Source of the DNA: Rhodanobacter sp. A1T4
Lineage (GTDB): Bacteria > Pseudomonadota > Gammaproteobacteria > Xanthomonadales > Rhodanobacteraceae
Direction: 5' to 3'
Length of the DNA: 64,000 nucleotides
Assembly: GCF_014207185.1 (NCBI RefSeq)
Contig: NZ_JACHCP010000009.1
Span: 62,001 to 126,000 of the forward strand
Part shown: piece by piece, positions 41,777 through 52,258 of the stretch
Layout: the number at the start of each line of letters is the position of its first letter
Numbering within the stretch: position 1 is the first letter of the stretch
Notes under the pieces: generated by a model
What the model was told of the DNA's origin: nothing
Databases searched by the model: none
Seen by the model: the letters and a program-made list of their open reading frames with translations, nothing else
Position numbers and translations under genes: made by a program

Positions 41777-41838
41777 CGGTGAAAACGGGTCGCGCGCACT
41801 CGTTTTCGCCGCATTGTCTGACGCGCATGGAAACGCTC

Positions 41839-42522
41839 ATGGAACTGACCGGCACCGACTTTCTCTCTGGCCTGATGGCCATCATTCTGCTCGATCTCGT
41901 GCTGGCCGGCGACAACGCCATTGTCATCGCGATGGCCGCACGCAGCTTGCCCAAAGCTCTGCAGAAACAGGCAGTGTTCTGGGGCAGCTTTGGGGCCATC
42001 GCCATACGCCTGCTGCTCACGGCGGTAGTGATTCATCTGCTCGAGCTACCGGGACTGATGCTCGCAGGCGGTCTGTTGCTGCTTCCCATTGCATGGAAAC
42101 TGCTGCAGCAGAACGATGATGCCAAGCATGAAATCAGCGCGTCGAAGAGTTTCTGGGGCGCGCTGCGCACCATTATCGTTGCCGATGCACTCATGGGCAT
42201 GGATAACGTACTCGCGATCGCTGGCGCCTCCAAGGGCCACCTCGGGCTGGTCGTGCTGGGACTGTTGATCAGTGTGCCCCTGATTGTATGGGGCTCGACG
42301 ATGATCCTGAAACTGATCGAGCGCTTCCCCATCATCATCTACTTGGGCGCAGCAGCCATCGCGTGGACTGCCGCACATATGATCGCTGGCGACCATCTGA
42401 TTTCCGGATGGTTTGATGCCCATGACTGGGCAGCATACGGCCTGCAGGTCTTGCTGGTGGTGAGCCTGTGCAGCGGTGGCTGGTTGATGCAGCGTTGTCG
42501 ACGGCGCATCACTTCGTGCTGA
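41839..42522 (+). CDS. TerC-family integral membrane protein, probable manganese exporter
   Basis: A 227-residue protein with about seven hydrophobic helices. It has the two TerC hallmark acidic motifs: LDLVLAGDNAIVIAMA in the first helix and ADALMGMDNVLAIAGA in the middle. TerC relatives such as Alx and YkoY export Mn2+, and the upstream manganese riboswitch supports this assignment. ATG 41839 has GGAAA 7 nt upstream. ATG 41827 is an alternative adding four residues. The C-terminal tail is short and basic. Confidence 0.88.
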   Translation: MELTGTDFLSGLMAIILLDLVLAGDNAIVIAMAARSLPKALQKQAVFWGSFGAIAIRLLLTAVVIHLLELPGLMLAGGLLLLPIAWKLLQQNDDAKHEISASKSFWGALRTIIVADALMGMDNVLAIAGASKGHLGLVVLGLLISVPLIVWGSTMILKLIERFPIIIYLGAAAIAWTAAHMIAGDHLISGWFDAHDWAAYGLQVLLVVSLCSGGWLMQRCRRRITSC

Positions 42523-42584
42523 TTACTGCATGTTGATCACTTCAAGGCTGATCACTTCAGGCTGAGAAATCTTCGGCATTCAAG

Positions 42585-42614
42585 AAAGGTCACGGTCAGG
42601 AAACCGTGACCTTT
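42585..42614. terminator. Hairpin terminator between terC and the outer-membrane protein gene
   Basis: A perfect 12 bp stem (AAAGGTCACGGT with its complement, 6-nt loop) serves both convergent genes. T-tracts are short. Confidence 0.7.
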
Positions 42615-42640
42615 CGAGGTCAATCATTCAGCGGTAGCCA

Positions 42641-43489
42641 TCAGAAGCGGAATTTCACGAACGCCGACGGACCGTGCAGCTTCAAGTCCAGGTTCGCGTT
42701 GTAGCTATCCTGCTCGTCGTTGAGCTTGATGCGGGTATACGCGTATTCCGCACCAAATCCGAGATTTTTCCAGGGATACCATTCCAGGCCCAGGGCGGCA
42801 TTATATATATGGCCGTTGAGATCGCCGCCGTTTTTCTTGACGCCCGACGCGTCGAAGTACATGCGTAAGCTGTCGTTGAAAGCATGGCGCCAGCCTAGCT
42901 GTAGCAGAGGCGCTCCAGCGGTTTCGCTATAGCTGGTCGAAGCCTGGGCGCTTTCGCCATCCAGCGTGGCAATGCCGCTAATGCCTGCGCGCACACGGTA
43001 ATAAGCCGCACCGATGCCCAGGCCAAAGACATCGTTGCCACTGCCAAACCACCAGCGATACGCCGCGCTGCCGAAGTCGAAATCGAGTTTGCCGCGAACC
43101 GAAGCCGAGGCGTCGTAGTCGTTGCCGCCGTAGCTGATATCGTCGCTGAGCGTCTTGGTTCTCGAACGATTGATGCTGAAGTAGTCGAACGAAAACCCCT
43201 GATGATCACCGATGAGAAAATCGAGCTTCACACGCGGAACGGTTTTGTGGTCTTCGAAGCCAAGATCGTGCTCGAGATTCACATTGCCCTTGAACTGACC
43301 GCTCTTGTCGCCGGCACCGATCGTGGTGTCGGTGTTGGCGTAGTAGCCGCCGAGTGAAAGGTCGAAGCGATCGAGGGCTGGCGACACGTCGGCGAACGAT
43401 GCGGAACTCGCCAAAAGAAGGGGCGCCATCAAAAGGTGATGGCGGCGCAAACGAGGCCGTGAAGGATTAAATTTAAATAGTGAACTCAT
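42641..43489 (-). CDS. Outer-membrane beta-barrel protein
   Basis: A 282-residue protein with a signal peptide (MSSLFKFN ... SASFADVS; cleavage near residue 34). A run of amphipathic strands follows, ending in the C-terminal Phe motif FVKFRF typical of outer-membrane barrels. Short aromatic strand patterns (FDLSLGGYYANTD, YRWWFGSGNDVFGLGIGAAY, LGFGAEYAYTRIKL) are visible. No specific family beyond OmpW/porin-like is assignable. The frame continues upstream to 43648, but MSSLF (43489) begins the signal peptide. Confidence 0.75.
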   Translation of the reverse strand: MSSLFKFNPSRPRLRRHHLLMAPLLLASSASFADVSPALDRFDLSLGGYYANTDTTIGAGDKSGQFKGNVNLEHDLGFEDHKTVPRVKLDFLIGDHQGFSFDYFSINRSRTKTLSDDISYGGNDYDASASVRGKLDFDFGSAAYRWWFGSGNDVFGLGIGAAYYRVRAGISGIATLDGESAQASTSYSETAGAPLLQLGWRHAFNDSLRMYFDASGVKKNGGDLNGHIYNAALGLEWYPWKNLGFGAEYAYTRIKLNDEQDSYNANLDLKLHGPSAFVKFRF

Positions 43490-43652
43490 TGGGCGTTTCC
43501 GTACTGAGCAGTGCAGGAAATGCCAATTTAAAGAGAGCCGTGTGCAGACTCTGTGGAGGAGCCGATTTCCTTTCGTTGCGCGCGATATCTGCACGCAGTT
43601 CTGCAGAATCGATGCCACTCGCGCACATGCAGAAATCCATTGCAGCACATGT

Positions 43653-43680
43653 AAAAGGGGAGCCGATGGGCTCCCCTTTT
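43653..43680. terminator. Terminator downstream of prpC
   Basis: A perfect 12 bp stem AAAAGGGGAGCC/GGCTCCCCTTTT with a 4-nt loop, 18 nt past the prpC stop. Confidence 0.9.
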
Positions 43681-43698
43681 ATACGTCTGCCGATCAAT

Positions 43699-44850
43699 TC
43701 AGCGCTTGTCGATCGGCACGTAGGCCTGGTCTTCCGGTCCGATGTAATTCGCGCTGGGACGAATGATCTTGCCATCCTCGCGCTGCTCGATCACATGCGC
43801 ACTCCAGCCCGAGGTACGGGCAATCACAAACAACGGCGTGAACATCGCCGTGGGCACGCCCATCATGTGGTAGGCGCTGGCAGAGAACCAATCGAGGTTG
43901 GGGAACATCTTCTTGATCTCACCCATCACTTTCTCGATGCGCTCGGACACCTCGAACAGCGTGGGATTGCCACCATCCGTGCACAGCTTGCGCGAGACTT
44001 CCTTGATGATCTCATTGCGCGGATCGGACACGGTATACACCGGATGGCCGAAACCGATCACGATCTCCTTGCGCTCGACGCGGGCGCGAATATCCGCCTC
44101 CGCTTCATTGGCATTGCGATAGCGCGCAATGATTTCCATCGCCACCTCGTTCGCGCCGCCATGCTTCGGTCCGCGCAGTGCGCCGATGGCACCGGTCAGT
44201 GCGGAATACATATCCGAACCAGTACCGGCAATGACGCGAGCCGCAAACGTCGAGGCATTGAACTCGTGCTCGGCGTACAGCACCAGCGACTTGTCGAGCG
44301 CATGCGCATGCAGATCGCTGGGCTTCTTGCCGTGCAGCAGGTGCAGAAAGTGCGCGGCAATCGAGTCATCGTCGGTCTGCGTTTCGATGCGTTTGCCGTT
44401 ATGGCTGAAGTGATACCAGTACAGCAGCATCGAGCCGAAGCTTGCCATCAGGCGATCGGCAATCTCGCGAGCGCCCGTGACGTTGTGATCGTCCTTTTCC
44501 GGCAGCACCGTGCCGAGTACCGAGCAACCGGTGCGCATCACGTCCATCGGATGCGTAGCGGCCGGCAGCAGCTCCAGCGCACTCTTTACCGGCGCCGGCA
44601 GTCCACGCAGCCGCTTCAAGCGCGCGCGGTAGTGATTCAGTTCGGTCCAGTTCGGCAGCACACCGTGAACCAGCAAATAGGCCACTTCCTCGAAACAGCC
44701 TTTGGCCGCCAGATCATGGATGTCATAACCGCGGTAATGCAGGTCGTTACCGCTGCGGCCGACAGTGCACAGTGCCGTGTTGCCTGCCGGTACGCCGGAA
44801 AGCGCGACGGATTTCTTGGCCTTTGGCACGGTTTGCGTGGTTTCGCTCAT
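43699..44850 (-). CDS. prpC: 2-methylcitrate synthase
   Basis: A 383-residue citrate-synthase-family enzyme joining propionyl-CoA and oxaloacetate to 2-methylcitrate. Sequence blocks [52 protein letters not shown] and [12 protein letters not shown] match PrpC closely rather than the GltA branch. ATG 44850 has GAGGG 7 nt upstream. It follows prpB by 70 nt, so the two are probably one transcript. Confidence 0.96.
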   Translation of the reverse strand: MSETTQTVPKAKKSVALSGVPAGNTALCTVGRSGNDLHYRGYDIHDLAAKGCFEEVAYLLVHGVLPNWTELNHYRARLKRLRGLPAPVKSALELLPAATHPMDVMRTGCSVLGTVLPEKDDHNVTGAREIADRLMASFGSMLLYWYHFSHNGKRIETQTDDDSIAAHFLHLLHGKKPSDLHAHALDKSLVLYAEHEFNASTFAARVIAGTGSDMYSALTGAIGALRGPKHGGANEVAMEIIARYRNANEAEADIRARVERKEIVIGFGHPVYTVSDPRNEIIKEVSRKLCTDGGNPTLFEVSERIEKVMGEIKKMFPNLDWFSASAYHMMGVPTAMFTPLFVIARTSGWSAHVIEQREDGKIIRPSANYIGPEDQAYVPIDKR

Positions 44851-44920
44851 GGATAAACCCTCGATCGATGAAACTGCGCCGGTAGGCCGGCGAAGCAAGA
44901 AGGAAAAGCGCGTTGTGCAA

Positions 44921-45814
44921 TCAGTCGCCGGATTTGCCGTCGGCAAAAAGCTCGTCGAGCTTGCGCTCGTAAGCGTGATAGTCGAGATAGTCGTATAGCT
45001 CTTCGCGAGTCTGCATGGTCGTTACTGCAGCCTTCTGCGTGCCATCGCGACGCACCGTCTCGTAGAAATTCAGCGCCGCCTTGTTCATCGCCCGATAGGC
45101 GCCGCAGCAGTACAGGATGATGTCAACGTTCGCGCCGGCCAGTTCGTCGCGCGTAAACAGCGGAGTCTGTCCAAATTCGGTGATGTTGGCGAGAATGGGT
45201 ACCTTCACAGCTGCCTTGAACTCGCGATATTGCTCGAGTGTGTAGATAGCTTCGGGGAAAATCATGTCTGCGCCCGCTTCGACGCAGGCCTGCGCGCGTT
45301 CGATCGCCGATGCCAGACCTTCGACTGCAATGGAGTCGGTACGCGCCATGATGACAAACTGATCGTCGGTGCGTGCATCTACTGCAGCCTTCACGCGATC
45401 AACCATTTCCTCTTTCGAGACGATGGCCTTGCCGGGACGGTGACCGCAGCGTTTGGCCGCAACCTGATCCTCGATATGCAACGCACCTGCACCGGCCTTG
45501 ATCAGCGATCGAACGGTCCGCGCAATATTGAACGCCCCGCCCCACCCCGTATCCACGTCGACCAGCAGCGGCAGTTCGCAGACATCGGTGATGCGGCGGA
45601 TATCGGTGAGCACATCTTCCATCGTGCTGATGCCGAGATCGGGCATACCCAATGAATTGGCAGCGACACCACCGCCGGACAGATAAATTGCCTTGAAGCC
45701 AGTGCGCTCGGCCATGCGTGCTGCATAGGCGGTAATCGCACCGACAACCTGCAGCGGCTGTTCTTCAGCGACTGCCGCGCGAAAACGGGCGCCGGGAGAT
45801 GCGTTCTTCGTCAT
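44921..45814 (-). CDS. prpB: 2-methylisocitrate lyase
   Basis: A 297-residue isocitrate-lyase-superfamily enzyme that splits 2-methylisocitrate to pyruvate and succinate. The catalytic KRCGH motif is at 121-125 (Cys123). Magnesium ligands in VDVDTGWGG and the [22 protein letters not shown] block are conserved. ATG 45814 is chosen; a TTG at 45829 extends the frame. First gene of prpB-prpC. No PrpR-type regulator is adjacent. Confidence 0.96.
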   Translation of the reverse strand: MTKNASPGARFRAAVAEEQPLQVVGAITAYAARMAERTGFKAIYLSGGGVAANSLGMPDLGISTMEDVLTDIRRITDVCELPLLVDVDTGWGGAFNIARTVRSLIKAGAGALHIEDQVAAKRCGHRPGKAIVSKEEMVDRVKAAVDARTDDQFVIMARTDSIAVEGLASAIERAQACVEAGADMIFPEAIYTLEQYREFKAAVKVPILANITEFGQTPLFTRDELAGANVDIILYCCGAYRAMNKAALNFYETVRRDGTQKAAVTTMQTREELYDYLDYHAYERKLDELFADGKSGD

Positions 45815-45921
45815 GGCTGCTTTATCCAAAATGCCATTTTAGCGCACCGGCAAATTACACGCTCCCGCACTGCGTCAGCGGCAATCGATGAGCTCTTCTC
45901 CGGGTCCCTTGTGACATGCAA

Positions 45922-45954
45922 CAAAAAAGCGGGCCGACTGAAAAGCCGACCCGC
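45922..45954 (-). terminator. Terminator downstream of mdh
   Basis: On the minus strand, GCGGGtCGG pairs with CCGcCCCGC-like arms (one mismatch) and is followed by six T residues, 25 nt past the mdh stop. Confidence 0.65.
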
Positions 45955-45978
45955 CGTGCTTCAAACTAAACGCTGCGC

Positions 45979-46965
45979 TTACTTCTTGGCAAACAGATGC
46001 TCGACGCCGGCGCGCTCTTCGCGCAGTTCTTTTTCGGTGGCGTCGATGCGTGATTGCGAGAAGGCGTTGATCTTCAAGCCCTGCACGATTTCATATTTGC
46101 CGCCCTTCACCGTCACCGGGTAGCCGAAAATCACGCCCGGCGCGATACCGTACGAACCGTCCGAGGGGATGCCCATCGAAACCCAGTCACCGTCGACGGT
46201 GCCCAGTGCCCACGTGCGCATATGATCGATCGCAGCCGACGCAGCAGATGCAGCCGACGACGCACCACGCGCCTTGATGATGGCCGCGCCGCGCTGCTGC
46301 ACGATCGGGATGAAATCGCTTTCGTACCAGGACTGGTCAATCTGCTCCAGCGCCGATTTGCCCTTCACGGTGGTCTCGTGCAGATCCGGATACTGGGTGG
46401 AGCTGTGATTGCCCCAGATGGTGACCTTCTTGATGTCGGTAGTGTGTGCACCGGTCTTCTCGGCCAGCTGGCTCAGGGCACGGTTGTGGTCCAGGCGCAC
46501 CATCGCGGTGAAGCACTTCGGATCGAGATCCGGCGCGTTCTGCTGGGCAATCAGCGCATTGGTGTTGGCCGGGTTACCGACCACCAGCACACGCACGTCG
46601 CGCTTGGCGTGATCGTTCAGCGCCTTGCCCTGCGGACCGAAGATCGCGCCATTGGCTTCCAGCAGGTCTTTGCGCTCCATGCCAGGGCCGCGCGGACGGG
46701 CGCCGACCAGCAACGCGTAGTCGACATCCTTGAACGCGACGTTGGCGTCATCGGTAGCAACCACACCGGCCAGCGTCGGGAACGCGCAGTCGTTGAGCTC
46801 CATCACCACGCCCTGCAGGGTTGGCAGCGCAGGCGTGATCTCCAGCAGGTGCAGGATCACCGGCTGATCCGGGCCCAGCATGTCGCCAGCAGCGATACGG
46901 AACAGCAACGCATAACCGATCTGGCCAGCGGCGCCGGTGACGGCAACTCGAACGGGTGCTTTCAT
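45979..46965 (-). CDS. mdh: Malate dehydrogenase
   Basis: A 328-residue NAD-dependent malate dehydrogenase of the cytosolic-type family. NAD loop GAAGQIG (11-17), substrate loop [18 protein letters not shown] and catalytic His in [11 protein letters not shown] are present. It interconverts malate and oxaloacetate in the TCA cycle and could supply oxaloacetate to PrpC. ATG 46965 has AAGGAG 9 nt upstream. Transcribed alone, ending at its own terminator before prpB. Confidence 0.97.
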   Translation of the reverse strand: MKAPVRVAVTGAAGQIGYALLFRIAAGDMLGPDQPVILHLLEITPALPTLQGVVMELNDCAFPTLAGVVATDDANVAFKDVDYALLVGARPRGPGMERKDLLEANGAIFGPQGKALNDHAKRDVRVLVVGNPANTNALIAQQNAPDLDPKCFTAMVRLDHNRALSQLAEKTGAHTTDIKKVTIWGNHSSTQYPDLHETTVKGKSALEQIDQSWYESDFIPIVQQRGAAIIKARGASSAASAASAAIDHMRTWALGTVDGDWVSMGIPSDGSYGIAPGVIFGYPVTVKGGKYEIVQGLKINAFSQSRIDATEKELREERAGVEHLFAKK

Positions 46966-47058
46966 GGGGTTGGCTCCTTGAGTGAGCGATGAGTGATTAC
47001 GGGGGGAAGACACATCTAGTAGGGACGCGCGCAGGTCACGCAGCAGGTATCGAGGCGC

Positions 47059-48258
47059 TCAGACCAGTTCTGCAAAGAACTGCTGAATGCGTTGCAGGCC
47101 GGGCTCGAGCTGGGCCGTCGGGCAGGTGTAGGAAATGCGCAGCGCCCGCGGCTCGCCAAACGCCGAACCCGGCACGCAGGCGACGCCCTTGGCTTCAAGC
47201 AGCGCAGCGCAGAATTCCACGTCGTTGCTGATCAGCGTTCCGTTGTGGCGCTTGCCGAACGCCACCGAAATGTCCGGGAACGCGTAGAAAGCCCCTTGCG
47301 GCCGCGGGCAAATGACACCGGGAATCGCGCGCAGCGCGTCGACCACCACATCACGCTTGCCGGCAAATTCGGCGCACTTGGCCTGCGGAATGTCTTGCGG
47401 TCCGCTAAAGGCGGCAATCGCGGCGGCGGTGATCACTTCCGGCAGGCTGGTGATGTGATTGGAGTTGAGCGTAGTGACCGCTTTTGCCACCGACTCTGGC
47501 CCGGCAATCAGTCCCACGCGCCAGCCTGGCATGCCATACGTCTTGGACACGGAGTCGATGAAGATCAACCGCTCGCGCAACTCGGGCTTTTCCAGCACAA
47601 AGTTGTGATAGCCGATACCGTCGAAGACCATCGAGTTGTAGATATCGTCGGTGACAATCCAGGTGTCCGGATACTTCGCCAGCACGTCAGCCAGCGCGGC
47701 GATTTCTTCGCGCGTGTAGACCATGCCGGTGGGGTTTGACGGGTTGTTGAACAGAAACATCTTCGGCTTGCGCTGCAATGCCGCTTCCAATTGTGCAGGC
47801 GCAAGCTTGTAGTTCTGCACCGAAGGGCATGGCAGCACGTTGACCTTGGCACCGACGATGTCGGCGATGTCGTGGTACGTGGTCCAGTAGGGCGCCGGAA
47901 AACAAATCTCGTCGCCTTCGTCGAGCAGTGTTTCAGCAAGGTTGTACAGCACTTGCTTGGCACCGATGCCAATCGAAACATTCGTGCGGCCATAACCACT
48001 GAAACCCAGCGCCTCGATGTGCTTGAGGAACGCATCCAGCAAGTCATCGGGACCGCGATTGCTGCCGTACTGTCCACTATCGTGCGATAAAGCGTCGCGC
48101 GCCGCGGCATACACATGCTCACCTGGCAAAAAGTTCGGCACGCCGATCGAGAAGCTGATGATGTCGCGGCCGGCAGCCTTGAGCTGTTTTGCCTTTTCCG
48201 CAATGACCATGATCGCGCTGGGTTTGGCACGACCGACACGTTGGGCAAGTTGGGGCAT
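47059..48258 (-). CDS. Class I PLP aminotransferase (aspartate aminotransferase type)
   Basis: A 399-residue fold-type I aminotransferase. PLP lysine is Lys239 in DSVSKTYGMPGWRVG. NNPSNPTG and the C-terminal Arg in LRISYTCP are the family's other key residues. Sequence fits the AspC/AatA subgroup Ib, which transfers the amino group of aspartate to 2-oxoglutarate. Other amino acids are possible. ATG 48258 is chosen because the MPQLAQRVGRAKPSA start is typical; the frame extends to 48333. It lies upstream of mdh with a 93-nt gap. Confidence 0.9.
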   Translation of the reverse strand: MPQLAQRVGRAKPSAIMVIAEKAKQLKAAGRDIISFSIGVPNFLPGEHVYAAARDALSHDSGQYGSNRGPDDLLDAFLKHIEALGFSGYGRTNVSIGIGAKQVLYNLAETLLDEGDEICFPAPYWTTYHDIADIVGAKVNVLPCPSVQNYKLAPAQLEAALQRKPKMFLFNNPSNPTGMVYTREEIAALADVLAKYPDTWIVTDDIYNSMVFDGIGYHNFVLEKPELRERLIFIDSVSKTYGMPGWRVGLIAGPESVAKAVTTLNSNHITSLPEVITAAAIAAFSGPQDIPQAKCAEFAGKRDVVVDALRAIPGVICPRPQGAFYAFPDISVAFGKRHNGTLISNDVEFCAALLEAKGVACVPGSAFGEPRALRISYTCPTAQLEPGLQRIQQFFAELV

Positions 48259-48504
48259 GACTTTCTCTGTTCCTTTTAAGGATATGAACGCAGAAAACCT
48301 GAGAATTTTAGCATGCGGCAGCGCGTCATCCATCGACTACAGAAAAGCCGGTGTACGCCAACCGGTGCATTCCTCGGGTAGCCCATGCATGATGCGCACG
48401 CCACCAGCGCTTCGACACATCCCAGCCCGGGGGCACCGGCCGGCGAAATGCAGGCCAACCAACCTCAGAAAGATCTACCCAACTCTCGCGGAGGACACAC
48501 GGAT

Positions 48505-48762
48505 ATGTTTCATCTGATCTGGTCCATCATCGTTGGTTTTTTCATCGGTCTGATTGCCCGTGCGCTGATTCCCGGCGCGGAACACTTGGGATTCTGGATG
48601 ACTGTGGTTGTCGGCATCGTGGGTTCGTTGATCGGTGGCGTGATCGGCAATCTGATAAGCCGACCGCCGCCGGGCAGCAAATTCCATCCCGCCGGTTTTC
48701 TGATGTCCATCGTTGGCGCCATCGTGCTGCTGTTGATTCTTCGCTACGCCTTCCACATGTAA
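48505..48762 (+). CDS. GlsB/YeaQ/YmgE family small membrane protein
   Basis: An 85-residue protein with three hydrophobic helices. The pattern WSIIVGFFIGLIARALIPG and GIVGSLIGGVIGNL is the transglycosylase-associated/YmgE family. These are stress-induced inner-membrane proteins of unknown mechanism. ATG 48505 is preceded by GGAGG at about 12 nt; the longer frame from 48385 lacks the family match. Confidence 0.85.
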   Translation: MFHLIWSIIVGFFIGLIARALIPGAEHLGFWMTVVVGIVGSLIGGVIGNLISRPPPGSKFHPAGFLMSIVGAIVLLLILRYAFHM

Positions 48763-48798
48763 TTTATTGGAAGTTGCAGATAAGCACTTCGCTTGAAA

Positions 48799-48828
48799 CA
48801 AAGCGGCGGGAATGATCCCGCCGCTTTG
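48799..48828. terminator. Bidirectional terminator between YmgE-like and YidB-like genes
   Basis: A 13 bp perfect stem (CAAAGCGGCGGGA, ATGA loop) between two convergent genes. Confidence 0.85.
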
Positions 48829-48854
48829 CAAGCCAACCGAGCAAGCCAACTAAG

Positions 48855-49283
48855 TCAGGCTGCCGAACCGCCGAACAGTTTGCCGGCCAAGCCTTCCAGT
48901 GCTCCCAGATTGAAACCACCGCCCTGCGAGGCGTCTGGCACTTGCCCATCGGGTGTCAGATGATCGACCGCATGCGGCAACACCTGTGAGAGTTTGCCGA
49001 GCAGTTCATTCGGATCCACACCCAGTTTGGCCGCCTGTTCCTGTACCACCGAGCCGAGGCCGCCGTTCTGCAACGCCTGACCGAGCTGGTCGCTCGAAAT
49101 CGGCTGATTCGCGCCAGTACCCACCCACGACTGCACCGCACCGCCGAGTCCGTGTTGTTGCAGGGTGCTGACCAGGCCCTGCACGCCGCCGGCGCGATCG
49201 ATCAGCTGACCAGCCGCCGAAATCAATGACCCTGCACCCGCCTGTTGTCCCTGACCACCGAGCAAATCGTTGAGGAATGACAT
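48855..49283 (-). CDS. YidB/DUF937 family protein
   Basis: A 142-residue Gly/Gln/Leu-rich protein. It matches YidB/DUF937 by the N-terminal MSFLNDLLGG, the QHGLGGAVQSWVGTGANQPIS block and the VLPHAVDHLTPDGQVP segment. No signal peptide is visible. The role is unknown. ATG 49283 has AAGGAG 8 nt upstream. Confidence 0.85.
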   Translation of the reverse strand: MSFLNDLLGGQGQQAGAGSLISAAGQLIDRAGGVQGLVSTLQQHGLGGAVQSWVGTGANQPISSDQLGQALQNGGLGSVVQEQAAKLGVDPNELLGKLSQVLPHAVDHLTPDGQVPDASQGGGFNLGALEGLAGKLFGGSAA

Positions 49284-49366
49284 GGTCGTTCTCCTTCAAG
49301 AGTGGATGATGTCTGTTGCCCGCCGATCATAGGCCGGCGCCGCGGTCGCCGCCATGACAAGCGCGC

Positions 49367-49393
49367 AAAAAAACCGCCGGCTGAACCGGCGGT
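49367..49393 (-). terminator. Terminator downstream of the cyclophilin gene
   Basis: ACCGCCGG/CCGGCGGT stem with a 5-nt loop; on the minus strand it is followed by a run of T residues, about 70 nt past the cyclophilin stop. Confidence 0.8.
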
Positions 49394-49463
49394 CTGGGTG
49401 ACTCGTTTGCTGCATGGCGGCTATCGCAAAGATCTAAATGTCACAGATCGGACAGCAACGGAA

Positions 49464-49973
49464 TCAGGCGCGCTTGTCGAGCACTGCGTTCCATTCCTTC
49501 ACGCGGTCGGCGTGCGCAGCCAACAAGGCATCGACGTCGCCTTCCACCGTCACTTTCTCCACCGTGTCGCCCTGCTGGACGGCATTGACCACCTTCTGGT
49601 CTTCCGCGCCGATCACTTCACCAAACACACTGTGCTTGCCATCCAGCCATGGCGTGGCGCCATGGGTAATGAAGAACTGGCTGCCATTGGTGCGCGGACC
49701 GGCGTTGGCCATCGACAGCACGCCGGGCTTGTCGTGACGCAGCGACGCGTTGAATTCGTCTTCGAACTTGTAGCCAGGGCCGCCGCGACCGCTGCCTTCG
49801 GGGCAACCGCCCTGCACCATGAAGTCCGCGATCACGCGATGGAACGACAGGCCGTCGTAGTAGCCGCGCTTGGCCAGATTGACGAAATTGGCCACCGTGA
49901 GCGGTGCCTTGTCATCGTGCAGACGCAAATGGATCGGGCCGCGGTTGGTGCTGAAAGTAACGTTGATGGTCAT
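49464..49973 (-). CDS. ppiB: Cyclophilin-type peptidyl-prolyl cis-trans isomerase
   Basis: A 169-residue cytoplasmic cyclophilin without signal peptide. The active-site pattern [15 protein letters not shown], the Gln/Phe pair in SQFFIT and the [12 protein letters not shown] block are intact. Catalyses proline isomerisation in folding proteins. ATG 49973 has GAGG 8 nt upstream; the frame is open to 50204. It is divergent from typA. Confidence 0.95.
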   Translation of the reverse strand: MTINVTFSTNRGPIHLRLHDDKAPLTVANFVNLAKRGYYDGLSFHRVIADFMVQGGCPEGSGRGGPGYKFEDEFNASLRHDKPGVLSMANAGPRTNGSQFFITHGATPWLDGKHSVFGEVIGAEDQKVVNAVQQGDTVEKVTVEGDVDALLAAHADRVKEWNAVLDKRA

Positions 49974-50278
49974 CGCAAATCCTCGGGGTTCCTTGACAAC
50001 ATCACCGTGTCCGGCACGGCGATGGGGCGGGAAGAATACCGCAGTCGCGTGAAGGGTCCCATAAATGCCCCGGAATGAGGTCGGGCAACGGTGGTGAGAG
50101 CTGACCAATCGACGGACCACTCCTGACCGGCCCAGTGACGCAGCGCGGCACCGCCAAAGCCACCGAATGAACGAATTGACGAAACCGCAGGCAAGCTGAC
50201 ACATAAGTCCGTATAATCGACAAGTTAATCCTTCTGTTAAACCATCAGGCGGCCCATCCGGCGCCGGCCGAGTCTTTT

Positions 50279-52105
50279 ATGTCTATCGAAAAACTGCGCA
50301 ATATCGCCATCGTCGCCCACGTCGATCACGGCAAGACCACCCTCGTCGATTGCCTGCTCAAGCAGTCCGGCACGTTCTCCGATCGCACGGTGCTGGCTGA
50401 ACGCGTGATGGATTCGAACGACCAGGAAAAAGAGCGCGGCATCACCATCCTGGCGAAGAACACCGCGATCCAGTGGCGCGACAACCGCATCAACATCGTC
50501 GACACACCGGGACATGCTGACTTCGGCGGCGAAGTGGAACGCGTGCTGTCGATGGTCGACTCGGTGCTGATCCTGGTCGATGCGATGGACGGCCCGATGC
50601 CGCAGACACGCTTCGTGACGCAGAAAGCGTTCGACATGGGCTTCAAGCCGATCGTGGTGATCAACAAGATCGACCGCCCTGGCGCGCGCCCGGACTGGGT
50701 GCTGGACCAGACATTCGATCTGTTCGATCGCCTCGGCGCCACCGACGAGCAGCTCGACTTTCCGGTGGTCTATGCCTCGGCCCTGCACGGTTACGCCAGC
50801 CTCAGCAGCGAAGCGCGCGAAGGCGACATGACCCCGCTGTACGAAGCGATCATGCAGCACGTGAGTGCGCCGAACGTCGATCCGGACGGCCCGTTCCAGA
50901 TGCGTATCAGCCAGCTCGACTACAACAGCTACGTCGGCCTGATCGGCATCGGCCGCATCCAGCGCGGCAAGATCAAGACCAACCAGCAGGTCTCGGTGGT
51001 CGATCGTCACGGCAAGAAGCGCACCGGCAAGGTGTTGCAGGTGCTGGGCTTCATGGGCCTGGAACGCCGCGAAGTGGCCGAGGCCGAAGCCGGCGACATC
51101 GTCGCGATCTCCGGCCTGGAAGGCCTGAGCATCTCCGACACGGTCTGCCAGCTTGATACACCCGAGGCGCTCGAAGCGCTGACCGTTGACGAGCCGACCA
51201 TCAGCATGACCTTCCAGGTCAACAACTCGCCGTTCGCCGGCAACAAGGACAAGAGCGGCGGCAAGTTCATCACCAGCCGCCAGCTGCGCGAGCGCCTCGA
51301 GCGCGAAACGCTGCACAACGTGGCGCTGAAGGTCGAGGAAGGTTCGGACCCGGACAAGTTCCTGGTCTCCGGTCGCGGCGAGCTGCATCTGTCGGTGCTG
51401 ATCGAGAACATGCGCCGCGAGGGCTACGAGTTGGCCGTGTCGCGTCCCGAAGTGATCATCAAGGAAATCGACGGCAAGATGATGGAGCCGATCGAACAGC
51501 TGGTGGTCGACGTCGAAGAGGTTCACCAGGGCGGCGTGATGGAGCGCTTGGGCATGCGCAAGGGCCAGCTGAAGAACATGGAATCGGACGGCCGCGGTCG
51601 CGTGCGTCTGGACTATGAAATCCCGGCGCGTGGCCTGATCGGCTTCCAGACCGAGTTCCGCACGCTGACCCAGGGTGGCGGCCTGCTGTTCCACGTATTC
51701 GACCATTACGGCCCGAAGGCCGACGGTGCAATCGCCAAGCGCCAGAACGGCGTGATGATCTCCAACGCCACCGGCTCCACGCCCGCCTATTCGCTCGGAC
51801 CGCTGCAGGATCGCGGCAAGCTGTTCGCGGCCGAAGGCGACGAAGTTTACGAGGGCCAGCTGGTCGGTATCCATGCCAAGGACAACGACCTCACCGTCAA
51901 CGTCATCAAGGGCAAGCCGCTGACCAATATGCGCGCGTCGGGCAAGGACGATGCGATCCAGTTGTCACCGGCGATCAAGTACTCGCTCGAACAGGCGCTG
52001 GAGTTCATCGAGGACGATGAGCTGGTGGAAATCACCCCGAAGGAAATCCGCCTGCGCAAGCGTCACCTCACCGAGAGCGATCGCAAGCGTTCTTCGCGCA
52101 GCTGA
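50279..52105 (+). CDS. typA: Translational GTPase TypA/BipA
   Basis: A 608-residue ribosome-binding GTPase. G1 AHVDHGKT (13-20), G3 DTPGH (75-79) and G4 NKID (129-132) precede EF-G-like domains and the TypA-specific C terminus. It aids 50S assembly, especially in the cold or under stress. ATG 50279 is the only sensible start; the ribosome binding site is weak. The GTPase and C-terminal regions are complete. Followed by a terminator. Confidence 0.97.
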   Translation: MSIEKLRNIAIVAHVDHGKTTLVDCLLKQSGTFSDRTVLAERVMDSNDQEKERGITILAKNTAIQWRDNRINIVDTPGHADFGGEVERVLSMVDSVLILVDAMDGPMPQTRFVTQKAFDMGFKPIVVINKIDRPGARPDWVLDQTFDLFDRLGATDEQLDFPVVYASALHGYASLSSEAREGDMTPLYEAIMQHVSAPNVDPDGPFQMRISQLDYNSYVGLIGIGRIQRGKIKTNQQVSVVDRHGKKRTGKVLQVLGFMGLERREVAEAEAGDIVAISGLEGLSISDTVCQLDTPEALEALTVDEPTISMTFQVNNSPFAGNKDKSGGKFITSRQLRERLERETLHNVALKVEEGSDPDKFLVSGRGELHLSVLIENMRREGYELAVSRPEVIIKEIDGKMMEPIEQLVVDVEEVHQGGVMERLGMRKGQLKNMESDGRGRVRLDYEIPARGLIGFQTEFRTLTQGGGLLFHVFDHYGPKADGAIAKRQNGVMISNATGSTPAYSLGPLQDRGKLFAAEGDEVYEGQLVGIHAKDNDLTVNVIKGKPLTNMRASGKDDAIQLSPAIKYSLEQALEFIEDDELVEITPKEIRLRKRHLTESDRKRSSRS

Positions 52106-52122
52106 GTTGTCGCGCAATCCAT

Positions 52123-52150
52123 AAAAAGGCCGCCGAAAGGCGGCTTTTTT
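52123..52150 (+). terminator. Terminator after typA
   Basis: GCCGCC/GGCGGC stem with a GAAA loop and a T-tract, flanked by A residues on the 5' side. Confidence 0.85.
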
Positions 52151-52258
52151 ATGTCGTGGACTTCATTACGCCACGTTCCAGCATTTCAACCAACGCATTG
52201 AAAAACTCCCCGCCGCCCGAAGGTCAGCGAGGACAAAGACAACGCCGCCAGCGGCCAA

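Noticed and set aside
50237-51874. A 545-codon minus-strand frame across typA
   Set aside because: It lies wholly antisense to the typA gene, has no family similarity and reflects high-GC frame openness.
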